The notes below the pieces were generated by a model that was not told the origin of the DNA, searched no databases, and saw only the letters and a list, made by a program, of their open reading frames with translations. DNA of 20,193 nucleotides from positions 1 through 20,193 of the forward strand of contig CAZTHL010000068.1 of assembly GCA_964613585.1 (NCBI GenBank), read 5' to 3'. This document shows positions 1 through 10,152 of the stretch, piece after piece. The position numbers were made by a program, and so were the translations under genes. Every line of letters starts with the position of its first letter. The stretch's first letter is position 1. This stretch comes from CAZTHL01 sp964613585 (lineage in GTDB: Bacteria; Pseudomonadota; Alphaproteobacteria; DSM-16000; Inquilinaceae).

Positions 1-897
1 GGTGACCCGACCCTTGAACTTGGTGCCGACCGGATACTTCGCCTCGATGCCTTCCCAGGGGTCGGCCTCGAGCTGCTTCATGCCGAGGCTGATGCGCTGG
101 GTCTCCGGGTTGAAGCGGATCACCTGCACCTTGACGCTCTGGCCGATCTGCAGCGCCTCGGACGGGTGGTTGATGCGCCGCCAGGCGATGTCGGTGACAT
201 GCAGCAGTCCGTCGACGCCGCCCAGGTCGACGAAGGCGCCGTAGTCGGTGATGTTCTTGACTACGCCGTCGAGCACCTGGCCCTCTTTCAGGGTGGCCAC
301 CAGCTCCGACCGCGCCTCGGCCCGGCTCTCCTCCAGCACGGCACGGCGCGACACCACGATGTTGCCGCGCCCCCGGTCCATCTTGAGGATCTGAAACGGC
401 TGCGGCGTGCCCATCAGCGGCGAGATGTCCCGCACCGGCCGGATGTCGACCTGGCTACCCGGCAGGAACGCCACGGCGCCGTTCAGGTCGACGGTGAACC
501 CACCCTTGACCTTGCCGAAGATCGTGCCGGTCACCCGCTGCTGCTCGTTGAAGGCCCGCTCGAGCTGGGTCCAGGCCTCCTCCCGCCGCGCCTTCTCGCG
601 CGACAGCACGGCCTCGCCGTTCTTGTCCTCGACCCGCTCGACGAAGACCTCGACCTCGTCGCCGACGTCGATCTCCGCTGGCTGGCCCGGCACCGCGAAC
701 TCCTTGAGCGGGATCCGCCCCTCGGACTTCAAGCCGACGTCGATCAGCGCCATGTCGTTTTCGACGGCCACCACGTGGCCCTTGACGACCGTGCCCTCGA
801 AGCTGTCGGCCTTCCCCAGCGATTCTTCCAGAAGCGCCGCGAAGCTCTCCCGCTCCTCGCCGTGATGCTCGGCAACCGAGGCCATGCCCTGTGCCAT
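1..897 (-). CDS. rpsA: 30S ribosomal protein S1 (5' part, runs off the left edge)
   Basis: Ribosomal protein S1 binds mRNA on the small subunit and helps initiate translation. The minus-strand frame is open from an ATG at 897 to the window edge, giving 299 residues without a stop; the C-terminal half is missing. The protein shows repeated S1 (OB-fold) RNA-binding modules at about residues 31-100, 118-185 and 204-272, and a fourth begins near 290. The third is the clearest, with GVVKNITDYGAFVDLGG followed by GLLHVTDIAW. The start is set by an AGGAG at 903-907, five bases upstream of the ATG. It lies downstream of cmk in the same direction, with a 127-base spacer that could hold its own promoter, although I see no convincing one. 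The cmk-rpsA order is common in proteobacteria. Identity is very sure. Confidence 0.97.
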   Translation of the reverse strand, partial: MAQGMASVAEHHGEERESFAALLEESLGKADSFEGTVVKGHVVAVENDMALIDVGLKSEGRIPLKEFAVPGQPAEIDVGDEVEVFVERVEDKNGEAVLSREKARREEAWTQLERAFNEQQRVTGTIFGKVKGGFTVDLNGAVAFLPGSQVDIRPVRDISPLMGTPQPFQILKMDRGRGNIVVSRRAVLEESRAEARSELVATLKEGQVLDGVVKNITDYGAFVDLGGVDGLLHVTDIAWRRINHPSEALQIGQSVKVQVIRFNPETQRISLGMKQLEADPWEGIEAKYPVGTKFKGRVT

Positions 898-1024
898 GTA
901 GTCTCCTTGCCCTCCGCGTCGGCGCCGCCCGCCGGCCTCGGACCGCCCGCCCACGCCTCGCCGGCCGCTGCCGCCGGCGCTGATGATCCCTTGGTCTCGG
1001 CCCTCCCGGCCGCCTGGAAAGCGC

Positions 1025-1654
1025 TCAGCCGGCCCGGATCGTCCTCCGGATGAAGGCGAGCGCCCGCTCGAAGGCCTGCTCGGCGTCCAGCTCGCTGGTG
1101 TCGAGCAGATATGCGTCAACAGCCGGCACGAGGGGCGCCGCCGCCCGCCGACTGTCACGTTCATCCCGTTCCTTCAGGTCCTTCAGGACGACGGGATATG
1201 TAGCAGCCTGGCCACGGCCTAGCAACTCCTGCAGCCGCCGTTGGGCCCGAACTTCGATCGCGGCGGTGACGAAAAGCTTGGCGTCGGCCTCCGGCACCAC
1301 CACCGTGCCGATGTCGCGGCCGTCCAGCACGGCCCCGCCCGGGCGGTGCGCGAAGGCCCGCTGGAAGGCGAGCAGGCGGGCCCGCACCTCGGGGATCGCC
1401 GCCATCTGGGAGGCGCCGGCCGCCAGAGCGTCGGTGCGCAGCGCCTCGCCGAGCAGATCGGCCGGGCCGACCGCTCGGGCGCCCGCCTCGGCGTCGGCCG
1501 GCCGCGCCGGGTCGCCGCCGGCCCGCAGCGTGTGCCAGGCGGCCGCCCGGTAGAGCAGCCCGGTGTCGAGATGCGGCAGGCCCAGATGCCGGGCGAGCCG
1601 CTCGGCGAGCGTGCCCTTGCCGGACGCGGCCGGGCCGTCGAGCGCGACGATCAT
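1025..1654 (-). CDS. cmk: Cytidylate (CMP/dCMP) kinase
   Basis: Phosphorylates CMP and dCMP with ATP to the diphosphates, in cytoplasmic pyrimidine salvage and nucleotide supply. The 209-residue product starts MIVALDGPAASGKGT, with a Walker A P-loop at residues 7-15. It then shows LDTGLLYRA (nucleotide-binding region), LDGRDIGTVVVPEADAKLF, and the arginine-rich RDERDSRRAAAPL segment of the lid. Length fits the family (about 210-230). The frame stays open upstream, but the extra residues are arginine/alanine-rich, run into the aroA coding end and carry no ATG in the right place, so the ATG at 1654 is taken as the start. Only 13 bases separate it from the aroA stop, which indicates translational coupling in an aroA-cmk-rpsA operon. 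No strong Shine-Dalgarno is visible. Confidence 0.95.
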   Translation of the reverse strand: MIVALDGPAASGKGTLAERLARHLGLPHLDTGLLYRAAAWHTLRAGGDPARPADAEAGARAVGPADLLGEALRTDALAAGASQMAAIPEVRARLLAFQRAFAHRPGGAVLDGRDIGTVVVPEADAKLFVTAAIEVRAQRRLQELLGRGQAATYPVVLKDLKERDERDSRRAAAPLVPAVDAYLLDTSELDAEQAFERALAFIRRTIRAG

Positions 1655-1667
1655 CGTTCGGCCGGGC

Positions 1668-3020
1668 TCATGGCCGCGCCGCACCGCGCTCGGCGATGCG
1701 CGCGCCGCACCGGTTGAGCAGGTCGACGAAGCCGGGAAAGCTGGTGTCGATCGGCCCGGCATCGTCGATCGCCACCGCCGCCTCGGTGACCATGCCGAGC
1801 ACCAGGAAGCTCATGGCGATGCGGTGGTCGAGGCCGGTGGTCACCACCGCGCCGCCCGACGGGGCGTAGCCGCGGCCCAGCACGGTGAGGCTGTCCGCGC
1901 CCGCCTCCACGGCGACGCTGCAGGCGGCCAGGCCCCTGGCCATGGCCGCCAGGCGGTCGCTCTCCTTGACGCGCAGCTCGCCGATGCCGCGCATCCGCGT
2001 CGGCCCGTCGGCGCAGGCGGCGGCGACCGCCAGGATCGGGTACTCGTCGATCATGCGCGGCGCGCGCTCCGGCGGCACGTCGACGCCGCGCAGCCGGCTG
2101 TGCTCGACGATGAGGTCGGCGACCGGCTCGCCGGCCTCGATCCGCCGGTCCTCGAAGGTCAGGCGCGCGCCCATCTCCTCGAGCGTCTCGAGCAGGCCGC
2201 TGCGCAGCGGGTTGACCCCGACCGACTCGAGGGTCAGCGTCGAGCCCGGGCGGGTCAGCGCGGCGACGATCAGGAACGCGGCGGAGCTGACGTCGCCCGG
2301 CACGCGCACCGAGCGGGCGGTGAGCTCCGGCTGGCCGGCCACCGAGACCGCCGTCCGTCCGTCGGACAGGTTCTCGACCGTGACCTCGGCGCCGAAATGG
2401 CGCAGCAGGTGCTCAGTGTGGTCGCGGCTGGCGTCGCGCTCGATCACCGTCGTGGTGCCGAAGGTGTTGAGCCCGGCCAGCAGGACCGCCGACTTCACCT
2501 GGGCCGAGGCGACCGGCATCTCATGGACGATCGGGATGGTCTGGTCGGTGCCGAGGATGGCAAGCGGCAGGCGCCCGCCGGACCGCGCCTCGAAGCGCGC
2601 GCCCATCCGCGTCAGCGGCTCGATCACCCGGCTCATCGGCCGGGCGTTCAAGGAGGCGTCGCCGGTGATCACCGCGGTCAGCGGCTGCGCGGCGACGAGG
2701 CCGGCGATGAGCCGCGCCGCGGTGCCGCTGTTGCCGAGGTCGAGCACGGTCGCCGGCTCGGCGAGGCCGCCGACGCCGACGCCGTGGACCCGCCAGATCC
2801 GCTCGCCGGTGGACAGCACCTCGACGTCGATGTCGACGCCCATGGCATCGAGCGCGGCGTAGGTGCGCAGGACGTCCTCGGCCTCGAGCAGGCCGAAGAT
2901 GCGGGTCTGGCCGACCGCCGAGGCGCCCAGCATCAGTGCCCGGTGCGAGATCGACTTGTCGCCGGGGACGCGCACGCGCCCCTTGAGCGGGCCGCTCTTG
3001 TGGGAGATCAGAGGCCGCAC
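1668..3020 (-). CDS. aroA: 3-phosphoshikimate 1-carboxyvinyltransferase (EPSP synthase)
   Basis: Transfers the enolpyruvyl group of PEP to shikimate 3-phosphate in the sixth step of the shikimate pathway. The 450-residue product has PGDKSISHRALM at residues 19-30 (substrate-binding Lys22, Ser23, Arg27), LGNSGTAARL at 95-104, NARPMSR at 125-131, ASAQVKSAVLLAGLNT at 171-186, RAPRMIDEYPILAVAAA, then RVKESDR and LDHRIAMSFLVLG near the C-terminus. These strings resemble the class II (Agrobacterium CP4-like) branch. The residue matching CP4 Ala100 is Gly99 here, as in glyphosate-sensitive class I enzymes, so tolerance should not be assumed. The start is a GTG at 3020; there is no in-frame ATG between it and the upstream stop at 3066-3068. 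First gene of aroA-cmk-rpsA; 122 bases separate it from mnhG. Confidence 0.96.
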   Translation of the reverse strand: MRPLISHKSGPLKGRVRVPGDKSISHRALMLGASAVGQTRIFGLLEAEDVLRTYAALDAMGVDIDVEVLSTGERIWRVHGVGVGGLAEPATVLDLGNSGTAARLIAGLVAAQPLTAVITGDASLNARPMSRVIEPLTRMGARFEARSGGRLPLAILGTDQTIPIVHEMPVASAQVKSAVLLAGLNTFGTTTVIERDASRDHTEHLLRHFGAEVTVENLSDGRTAVSVAGQPELTARSVRVPGDVSSAAFLIVAALTRPGSTLTLESVGVNPLRSGLLETLEEMGARLTFEDRRIEAGEPVADLIVEHSRLRGVDVPPERAPRMIDEYPILAVAAACADGPTRMRGIGELRVKESDRLAAMARGLAACSVAVEAGADSLTVLGRGYAPSGGAVVTTGLDHRIAMSFLVLGMVTEAAVAIDDAGPIDTSFPGFVDLLNRCGARIAERGAARP

Positions 3021-3142
3021 CGTGGTTCGCCGAGGGTTGCCGTGGTCGTCGCGGCCCGGGCCGCGTCAGGCCGATGTGGCTAGCACAGGCCGGCCGGTCC
3101 GGGGAAGCGCGGCGGCACGGGCCGGCCGGAGCCGGCGGTGCG
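3021..3142 (-). promoter_or_regulatory. Spacer between mnhG and aroA, possible aroA promoter
   Basis: This 122-base stretch lies between the end of the Mrp operon and aroA. On the minus strand it contains TGTGCTAGCCACA at about 3074-3086. A TGC followed by TAGCCA (3082 to 3077) resembles an extended -10 element. No convincing -35 is present at the right distance. A perfect 14-base palindrome (GCGGCCCGGGCCGC, 3051-3064) lies between this site and the aroA start. A promoter for aroA is plausible but unproven, and read-through from the Mrp operon is equally possible. Confidence 0.3.
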
Positions 3143-3511
3143 TCACCCGGCGTCCGCGCGCGGCGGTTGCCCGGCGGCCGCGCGGCTGTCCTCGAGCTCG
3201 TCGACCACGCTGTCCTTCCACAGGGGCACGCCGGCGCGGTAGGCGGCGCGGCCGATCAGGTGGGCGCCGACCGGGGCGGTCAGCATTAGGAACACGGCGA
3301 CCGCGGCGGCGCGCGCGGCCACGCCCATGTCGCCGAAGTAGACGGCGACGCCGACCAGGATCAGCCCGGTGCCGAGCGTGCCGGCCTTGGTCGAGGCGTG
3401 CATGCGGACATAGACGTCGGGCATGCGCACGAGGCCGAGACCGGCGGCGAAGGCGAACACGCCGCCGGCGATCAGCAGCAGCACGACGGCGGCGGCGGCG
3501 AGCCCGGTCAT
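3143..3511 (-). CDS. mnhG: Na+/H+ antiporter (Mrp) subunit G
   Basis: Small membrane subunit of the multi-subunit Mrp cation/proton antiporter. The 122-residue product has three predicted hydrophobic helices (about residues 5-27, 44-62 and 66-86) and the family signature GLVRMPDVYVRMHASTKAGTLG at 26-47. This is followed by LTAPVGAHLIGRAAYRAGVP. A hydrophilic tail of about 30 residues follows the last helix. The start ATG at 3511 overlaps the mnhF stop in an ATGA junction, so the two are translationally coupled. It is the last gene of the operon. Length fits the family (about 100-130). The subunit's individual role is not well defined in the literature, but all Mrp subunits are generally needed for antiport. 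Confidence 0.93.
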   Translation of the reverse strand: MTGLAAAAVVLLLIAGGVFAFAAGLGLVRMPDVYVRMHASTKAGTLGTGLILVGVAVYFGDMGVAARAAAVAVFLMLTAPVGAHLIGRAAYRAGVPLWKDSVVDELEDSRAAAGQPPRADAG

Positions 3512-3900
3512 GGCCGGTCCCCGGGCGGATCCCTTGGCAGATCCCCGGGAGGAGCCCCGGCGGCGTCCCGGGGCCGCTCCCCGGGCAGGTCGGGCGGCCG
3601 GCGGGCGCTGGTGTCGCCGGCCCGCTCGACGAAGCGGGCGAACGCGACGGTGGCCAGGAAGGCGACCAGGGCGAGCGCGATCGCCACGTCGAGATAGGCG
3701 GTGTCGCCGGAAATCACGGCGAACAGGGCGAGGAAGGCGACCACCAGCACCGACATCAGGTCGAGCGCGACGACCCGGTCGGGCAGGGTCGGTCCCGCCA
3801 CCAGGCGGATGCCGGCGGCGACCAGCGCGGCCACCAGCAGCGCGGCGCAGACGGCCGCGCCCACCGCGACCCAGCCGGTGACAAGGTCGGTGCCGATCAT
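3508..3900 (-). CDS. mnhF: Na+/H+ antiporter (Mrp) subunit F with Pro/Arg-rich C-terminal extension
   Basis: Small three-helix membrane subunit of the Mrp antiporter. The 130-residue product has hydrophobic segments at about residues 9-34, 47-65 and 70-88, with the family motif RLVAGPTLPDRVVALDLMSVLVV at 32-54. MrpF proteins are usually about 90-95 residues. Here the core ends near residue 94 and a hydrophilic Pro/Arg/Asp-rich tail of about 35 residues follows (repeats of the type PPGDLPRDPPGDRP). The tail is encoded by a GC-rich stretch with recurring CCCCGGG words at about 3515-3600, which suggests repeat expansion. The ATG at 3900 overlaps the mnhE stop, and its stop overlaps the mnhG start, both as ATGA. 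Identity is sure; the function of the tail is unknown. Confidence 0.92.
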   Translation of the reverse strand: MIGTDLVTGWVAVGAAVCAALLVAALVAAGIRLVAGPTLPDRVVALDLMSVLVVAFLALFAVISGDTAYLDVAIALALVAFLATVAFARFVERAGDTSARRPPDLPGERPRDAAGAPPGDLPRDPPGDRP

Positions 3901-4370
3901 CGCAGCGCCTCCAGCACGCGCCGCTCCATGCCCTCCTGCAGGCTCCGCCGGATCGCCGCGGCGTCCTCGGCGAACATGGCGTGGACATAGAGCAGCCTCT
4001 TGTCGTCGGACAGGTCGAGGCTGAGCGTGCCCGGAGTCAGCGACACCAGGTTGGCGGTGAGGAAGATCTCGACATCGCTCTCGGCCCGCAGCGGCACCGC
4101 GATCACCCCGGGCCGGGCCATGATCGGCGGGGTGAACACGTCCCACAGCACGCGGAAGCTTGACATGAACAGGTCGTAGATGAAGTAGCCGGCGAGCCCG
4201 AAGCCCCACCAGACCCGGTGGAAGTAGCGGGTCTCGCCGTAGAGGCGCCGGGTCAGGAACAGCGCGGCGAAGCCCATGACGAAGCCGAGCAGCAGGTTTC
4301 CGGCCGAGAAGTTGCCGCTGATCGCGGCCCAGCCGACGGCGATGGCGGCGTTGAGGCCGAGCAGGTTCAT
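3897..4370 (-). CDS. mnhE: Na+/H+ antiporter (Mrp) subunit E
   Basis: MrpE family subunit of the multi-subunit cation/proton antiporter. The 157-residue product begins with hydrophobic helices (about residues 3-15 and 24-40) followed by a third at about 54-70. A soluble C-terminal domain then carries the family motif of the type ANLVSLTPGTLSLDL at 106-120, then KRLLYVHAMF. Length matches the family (about 155-170). The ATG at 4370 overlaps the end of mnhD, and its stop overlaps the mnhF start in ATGA. Subunit E is thought to help assemble the complex. No missing or unusual conserved segment was noticed. Confidence 0.94.
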   Translation of the reverse strand: MNLLGLNAAIAVGWAAISGNFSAGNLLLGFVMGFAALFLTRRLYGETRYFHRVWWGFGLAGYFIYDLFMSSFRVLWDVFTPPIMARPGVIAVPLRAESDVEIFLTANLVSLTPGTLSLDLSDDKRLLYVHAMFAEDAAAIRRSLQEGMERRVLEALR

Positions 4371-5863
4371 GGCCGGGCTCCGAGGACGGCGGCGACATAG
4401 GCGGACGGGTCGACCAGCTGCCCGGCCGCCTCGACCGAGACCGCATAGAACGGCTCGGCGAACAGGCCGATGACCACGGTGATGGCGGCGAGGCCGATGA
4501 TCGGCCCGAGCAGAAACACCTGCTCGCGGCGGGTCATGGGCTCGACCGCGGTGCCCGCCGGGTGCGGCTTCCAGAACGCCTCGAGCCAGATCTTGGTCAT
4601 CGAGTACACGGTCAGCAGACCGACCACCAGCGCCACCCCGGCGACCACCCAGGCCCGGGCGTCGAAGCTCGCCTGGATGATGAACAGCTTGGCCCAGAAG
4701 CCGGACAGCGGCGGGATGCCGGCGAGGGACAGCGCCGGGATCAGGAACAGGATCGAGACCAGCGGGCTGGCGGCGTACAGCCCGCCGATGCGGCCGAGCT
4801 CGAACGAGCCGGTCATGCGCCGGGCGACGCCGGCCACCAGGAACAGGTTCGCCTTCACGATGATGTGGTGCACGATGTAGAAGATCGCCCCGATCAGCGC
4901 CAGCGGCGTGAACAGCGCCAAGCCGAGCAGCATGTAGCCGATCTGGCTGACGATGTGGAACGACAGGATGCGCCGGATCTGGCTGTGCGCGGCGGCGCCG
5001 AGCACGCCGGTCAGCATGGTCAGCGCCGACACCGCGATCAGCAGGTCCTGGATCGCCGGCATCTCCCGGTCGAACACCAGCGTGAACACACGGATCAGGG
5101 CGTAGACGCCGACCTTGGTCAGCAGCGCCGAGAACACCGCGGAGACCGCCACCGGCGGCGTGTGGTAGGACGCCGGCAGCCAGAAGAACAGCGGGAACAC
5201 CGCGGCCTTGAGGCCGAAGGCGAACAGCAGCAGCGCCGCCGGCACCAGGACGGCCGCGCCGCCGGCGCCGTCGTGCAGCGCCAGGCGCAGGTCGGCCATG
5301 TTGAGGGTGCCGGCGATGCCGTAGAGCAGGCCGACGCCGATCAGGAACGAGACGGTGGCGATCAGGTTGAGCGCCACGTACTTGATGCCGCCGTCGAGCT
5401 GCTCCGGCTCGCCGCCGAGCACGAGCAGGCCGAACGAGGCGATCAGCATCACCTCGAACCAGACATACAGATTGAACAGGTCGCCGGTCAGGAAGGCGCC
5501 GCACACGCCGGCCAGCAGCACCTGGTAGAGCGCGTGGTAGCCGAAGCGCTCGCGCGGCCGGTCCAGGTCGGCATAGGCGTAGACGGCGACGGCGACGCCG
5601 ATGATACCGGTGATGAGCGCCATGATCGCGCTCAGCAGGTCGGCGACCAGCGTGATGCCGAACGGTGCCGGCCAGCCGCCCATCTGCGCCGCCTGCGGGC
5701 CGTCGGCCAGGATCCGGGCGAGCAGCCACGCCGTGGCGACGAGCAGCAGCACCGAGCCGGCCAGGCTGACGGCCCGGGCGGCCGGCAGCCGCTCGCGCAG
5801 CAGGTAGGCGAGCACGGCGCAGGTGAGCGGCACCAGGATCGGCGCGGTCAGGAGCAGGCTCAT
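4367..5863 (-). CDS. mnhD: Na+/H+ antiporter (Mrp) subunit D, complex I NuoL/M/N-like
   Basis: Large polytopic membrane subunit, homologous to the proton-pumping NuoL/M/N subunits of complex I. The 498-residue product is hydrophobic along its length, with about 14 helices. Hallmarks include Glu137 in NLYVWFEVMLIASFGLLVLGG, Lys219 in the GLKAAVFPLFFWLP segment, and YHTPPVAVSAVFSALLTKVGVYALIR with Lys250. These charged membrane residues belong to the ion-conducting path in this family. Length fits MrpD (about 490-510). The ATG at 5863 overlaps the mnhC stop as ATGA, and its own stop overlaps the mnhE start. An antisense frame is also open over most of this gene, but its composition is that of a GC shadow. 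Confidence 0.96.
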   Translation of the reverse strand: MSLLLTAPILVPLTCAVLAYLLRERLPAARAVSLAGSVLLLVATAWLLARILADGPQAAQMGGWPAPFGITLVADLLSAIMALITGIIGVAVAVYAYADLDRPRERFGYHALYQVLLAGVCGAFLTGDLFNLYVWFEVMLIASFGLLVLGGEPEQLDGGIKYVALNLIATVSFLIGVGLLYGIAGTLNMADLRLALHDGAGGAAVLVPAALLLFAFGLKAAVFPLFFWLPASYHTPPVAVSAVFSALLTKVGVYALIRVFTLVFDREMPAIQDLLIAVSALTMLTGVLGAAAHSQIRRILSFHIVSQIGYMLLGLALFTPLALIGAIFYIVHHIIVKANLFLVAGVARRMTGSFELGRIGGLYAASPLVSILFLIPALSLAGIPPLSGFWAKLFIIQASFDARAWVVAGVALVVGLLTVYSMTKIWLEAFWKPHPAGTAVEPMTRREQVFLLGPIIGLAAITVVIGLFAEPFYAVSVEAAGQLVDPSAYVAAVLGARP

Positions 5864-6237
5864 GGCGCGCCGCCGGCCTCCTCCTCGGCCTTGGGCTCGG
5901 CCACGCGCAGCCGGTCGCTGTCGACCACGCCCAGCGTCTGGTAGCCGCGGTAGACCAGGACGAGAGCGAAGGCGAGCAGGCCGAAGCTGATGACGATGGC
6001 GGTCAGGATCAGCGCCTGGGGCAGGGCGTTGGCGACCGGCCCGTCGGGCGCCAGCGCGCCCGGGTCGATCAGCGGCGGCTCGGCGTAGGTCAGCCGGCCG
6101 GCGGCGAAGATCGCCAGGTTGGCGGCGTTGCCGAGCAGGATCAGCCCGAACAGGTAGCGCAGCAGGTTGCGGCTCAGCATCAGGAAGGCGCTGGTGCCGA
6201 CGAGCAGGCCGACCAGCACGGCGATGGCGGCTTCCAT
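5860..6237 (-). CDS. mnhC: Na+/H+ antiporter (Mrp) subunit C, NuoK-like
   Basis: Small three-helix subunit homologous to NuoK of complex I. The 125-residue product has helices at about residues 3-21, 27-47 and 73-94. It shows the family strings LSRNLLRYLFGLILLGNAANLAIF (21-44) and DPGALAPDGPVANALPQALILTAIVISFGLLAF (58-90). The conserved pattern of D-P-L-P-QALVLTAIVI type is clear. A hydrophilic, Glu-rich tail ends the protein. The start ATG at 6237 lies four bases after the mnhB stop, the only junction in the operon that is not an overlap. Length is as expected. Confidence 0.95.
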   Translation of the reverse strand: MEAAIAVLVGLLVGTSAFLMLSRNLLRYLFGLILLGNAANLAIFAAGRLTYAEPPLIDPGALAPDGPVANALPQALILTAIVISFGLLAFALVLVYRGYQTLGVVDSDRLRVAEPKAEEEAGGAP

Positions 6238-6241
6238 GGCG

Positions 6242-6693
6242 TCAGCCCTTCTCGCCCACGTCGTCCTCGCTGCTCACATCGTCCTCGAGGGCGAACAGGA
6301 TGGCCAGCACCGAGCCGAACACCACGAGGTAGACGCCGATGTCGAACAGCAGGACGGAGCCGACCGGCAGGCCCGCCTTGCCGCCGTCCGCGGTGGTGGT
6401 CAGCAGCGGCCACTGCCCGGCAAGGAAGGCGCCGTCGGCGAGGAGACCCCAGAGTCCGGCCAGGATCGAGGCGCCGAGCCCGCCGAGCGCGATGGTCAGC
6501 GGCTCGACGCGCAGCGCGCGCCGGGCCTCGGCCATGCCGTGGCCGAGGGCATAGAGGGCGAAGGCCGTGGTTCCGAGCAGGCCGCCGATGAAGCCGCCGC
6601 CCGGCTCGTTGTGGCCGCGCAGCAGCATGTAGAGCGAGAAGGCGAGCAGCAGCCCGGTCAGCAGCCGGGTGGCGGTCACCAGGATGATCGAGC

Positions 6694-6697
<4 letters not shown>
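6242..6697 (-). CDS. mnhB: Na+/H+ antiporter (Mrp) subunit B
   Basis: MrpB subunit of the antiporter. The 151-residue product has about four hydrophobic helices and the family signature MLLRGHNEPGGGFIGGLLGTTAFALYALGHG at residues 24-54. Further on it shows GGKAGLPVGSVLLFDIGVYLVVFGSVLAIL (105-134), also typical. The acidic C-terminal tail (ALEDDVSSEDDVGEKG) is hydrophilic. The ATG at 6697 overlaps the mnhA stop as ATGA. Because B is a separate gene here, this is the seven-gene (group 1) form of the operon and not the form with fused A and B. Confidence 0.95.
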
Positions 6698-9144
<2,447 letters not shown>

Positions 9145-9462
9145 GGGCGGCAGGCGGGCACGGGCATGGATGACATCCGGATCGGCCGGGCGGAGCCGGC
9201 CGGGATCGGGGCGCAGGAGCCTGGCGACCCCCGGCGACGGGGCGGCGTCCGGCGGCTGGCCCGCGGCGATGGTTGCGCGGGCCGGGTGAGGACACCGTTG
9301 ACTGTGCCTAGCACGCTGCAGCGCGGCGGCAAAGGGGCCAGACGCCCGCAGGGTCGCGTGTTTTTTGCTTTGACAGCGGCGGCGGCGCGTGGCAACGGCC
9401 ACGGCCCGCTACAAGATAGGGACGGTTTCGACGCCCTTGCGGCTATCCATTGGAGGGGTTGC
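9145..9462. promoter_or_regulatory. Divergent intergenic region between mnhA and the zinc-ribbon gene
   Basis: This 318-base region must hold the control sites of two divergent transcription units. On the minus strand, TTTGCC (9333 to 9328) and TAGGCA (9310 to 9305) are 17 bases apart. The latter is preceded by TGC like an extended -10, a possible mnhA promoter with a leader of roughly 150 bases. On the plus strand there is a perfect TTGACA at 9370-9375, but no good -10 stands 16-18 bases downstream; a TACAAG at 9410-9415 is too far away. No operator palindrome or riboswitch was recognised. Confidence 0.35.
9452..9456 (+). promoter_or_regulatory. Shine-Dalgarno of the zinc-ribbon gene
   Basis: GGAGG stands six bases before the GTG at 9463. 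It fixes this GTG as the start in a frame that otherwise stays open for thousands of bases upstream. Confidence 0.8.
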
Positions 9463-9930
9463 GTGGCCAAGCCGGAATGGGGTGCCAAGCGCATCTGCCA
9501 CAACTGCGGCACGCGGTACTACGACCTGCTGCGGGATCCGATCGTGTGCCCGCGCTGCCAGACCGAGTTCGACCCGGAGGCGTTCCTGCGCTCGCGCCGC
9601 TCGCGCAGCGCCATCGTCGAGGAGATCGCGCCGGCCCGCGGCCGCGGCAAGGTTGCGGCGGCGGCGGCGGAGGACGAGGAGGAACTCGGCGGCCTGGAGG
9701 AGGCCGAGGAGGCCGCCGAGGAGACGGAGACCACCGAGGCGGCGGCCGAGGAGGAGGAGGCCGATCTGGAGCCGGCGCCCGACCTGGAGCAGATCAGCGA
9801 GGAGGAGGGCGAGTACAGCGAGGACGAGGCCGAGACCGACAAGGACATCATCGAGGACGCCGGCGACCTGGGCGGCGACGAGGAGCAGATCGTCGACCTC
9901 GACGAGTCCGGCAAGGACGAGGAGCGCTAG
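9463..9930 (+). CDS. TIGR02300-type zinc-ribbon protein with acidic tail
   Basis: A conserved alphaproteobacterial protein of unknown function. The 155-residue product begins VAKPEWGAKRICHNCGTRYYDL. It carries two Cys pairs, CHNC at residues 12-15 and CPRC at 29-32, separated by YYDLLRDPIV, which is a compact zinc ribbon of the TIGR02300 family type. After residue 60 the sequence is almost entirely Glu, Asp and Ala, ending in DLDESGKDEER, and should be disordered and strongly acidic. GTG is the start, with GGAGG six bases upstream. It stands divergent from the Mrp operon and just upstream of tRNA-Ala. The zinc ribbon suggests nucleic-acid or protein binding, but no function can be given from sequence. 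Confidence 0.88.
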   Translation: MAKPEWGAKRICHNCGTRYYDLLRDPIVCPRCQTEFDPEAFLRSRRSRSAIVEEIAPARGRGKVAAAAAEDEEELGGLEEAEEAAEETETTEAAAEEEEADLEPAPDLEQISEEEGEYSEDEAETDKDIIEDAGDLGGDEEQIVDLDESGKDEER

Positions 9931-10007
9931 CGCGGGCGCCGGCCGGCGTATCGATATGCGTTCGGTGGCGAAGCGTCTTGGGCCGGGAAATCCGACACCG
10001 GATGGTC

Positions 10008-10036
10008 TTGAGCCTTAACCCTCGCAGGCTTATAGA
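10008..10036 (+). promoter_or_regulatory. Sigma-70 type promoter of tRNA-Ala
   Basis: TTGAGC at 10008-10013 and TATAGA at 10031-10036 are separated by exactly 17 bases. Transcription would begin near 10043, about 34 bases before the mature tRNA. This is the best housekeeping-type promoter seen in the window and it is placed correctly for the tRNA gene. Confidence 0.7.
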
Positions 10037-10076
10037 GTCGGAACCGGGTCGCGCCCCCAGACCGCGGCCGGCGCGT

Positions 10077-10152
<76 letters not shown>

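Noticed and set aside
1563..3083. A 506-codon plus-strand frame opposite aroA
   Set aside because: Antisense to a clear EPSP synthase, low-complexity composition rich in Arg, Ala, Gly and His, no domain pattern.
9370..9415. TTGACA with TACAAG as promoter of the zinc-ribbon gene
   Set aside because: The two boxes are 34 bases apart, twice the required distance, and no -10 is found at 16-18 bases.
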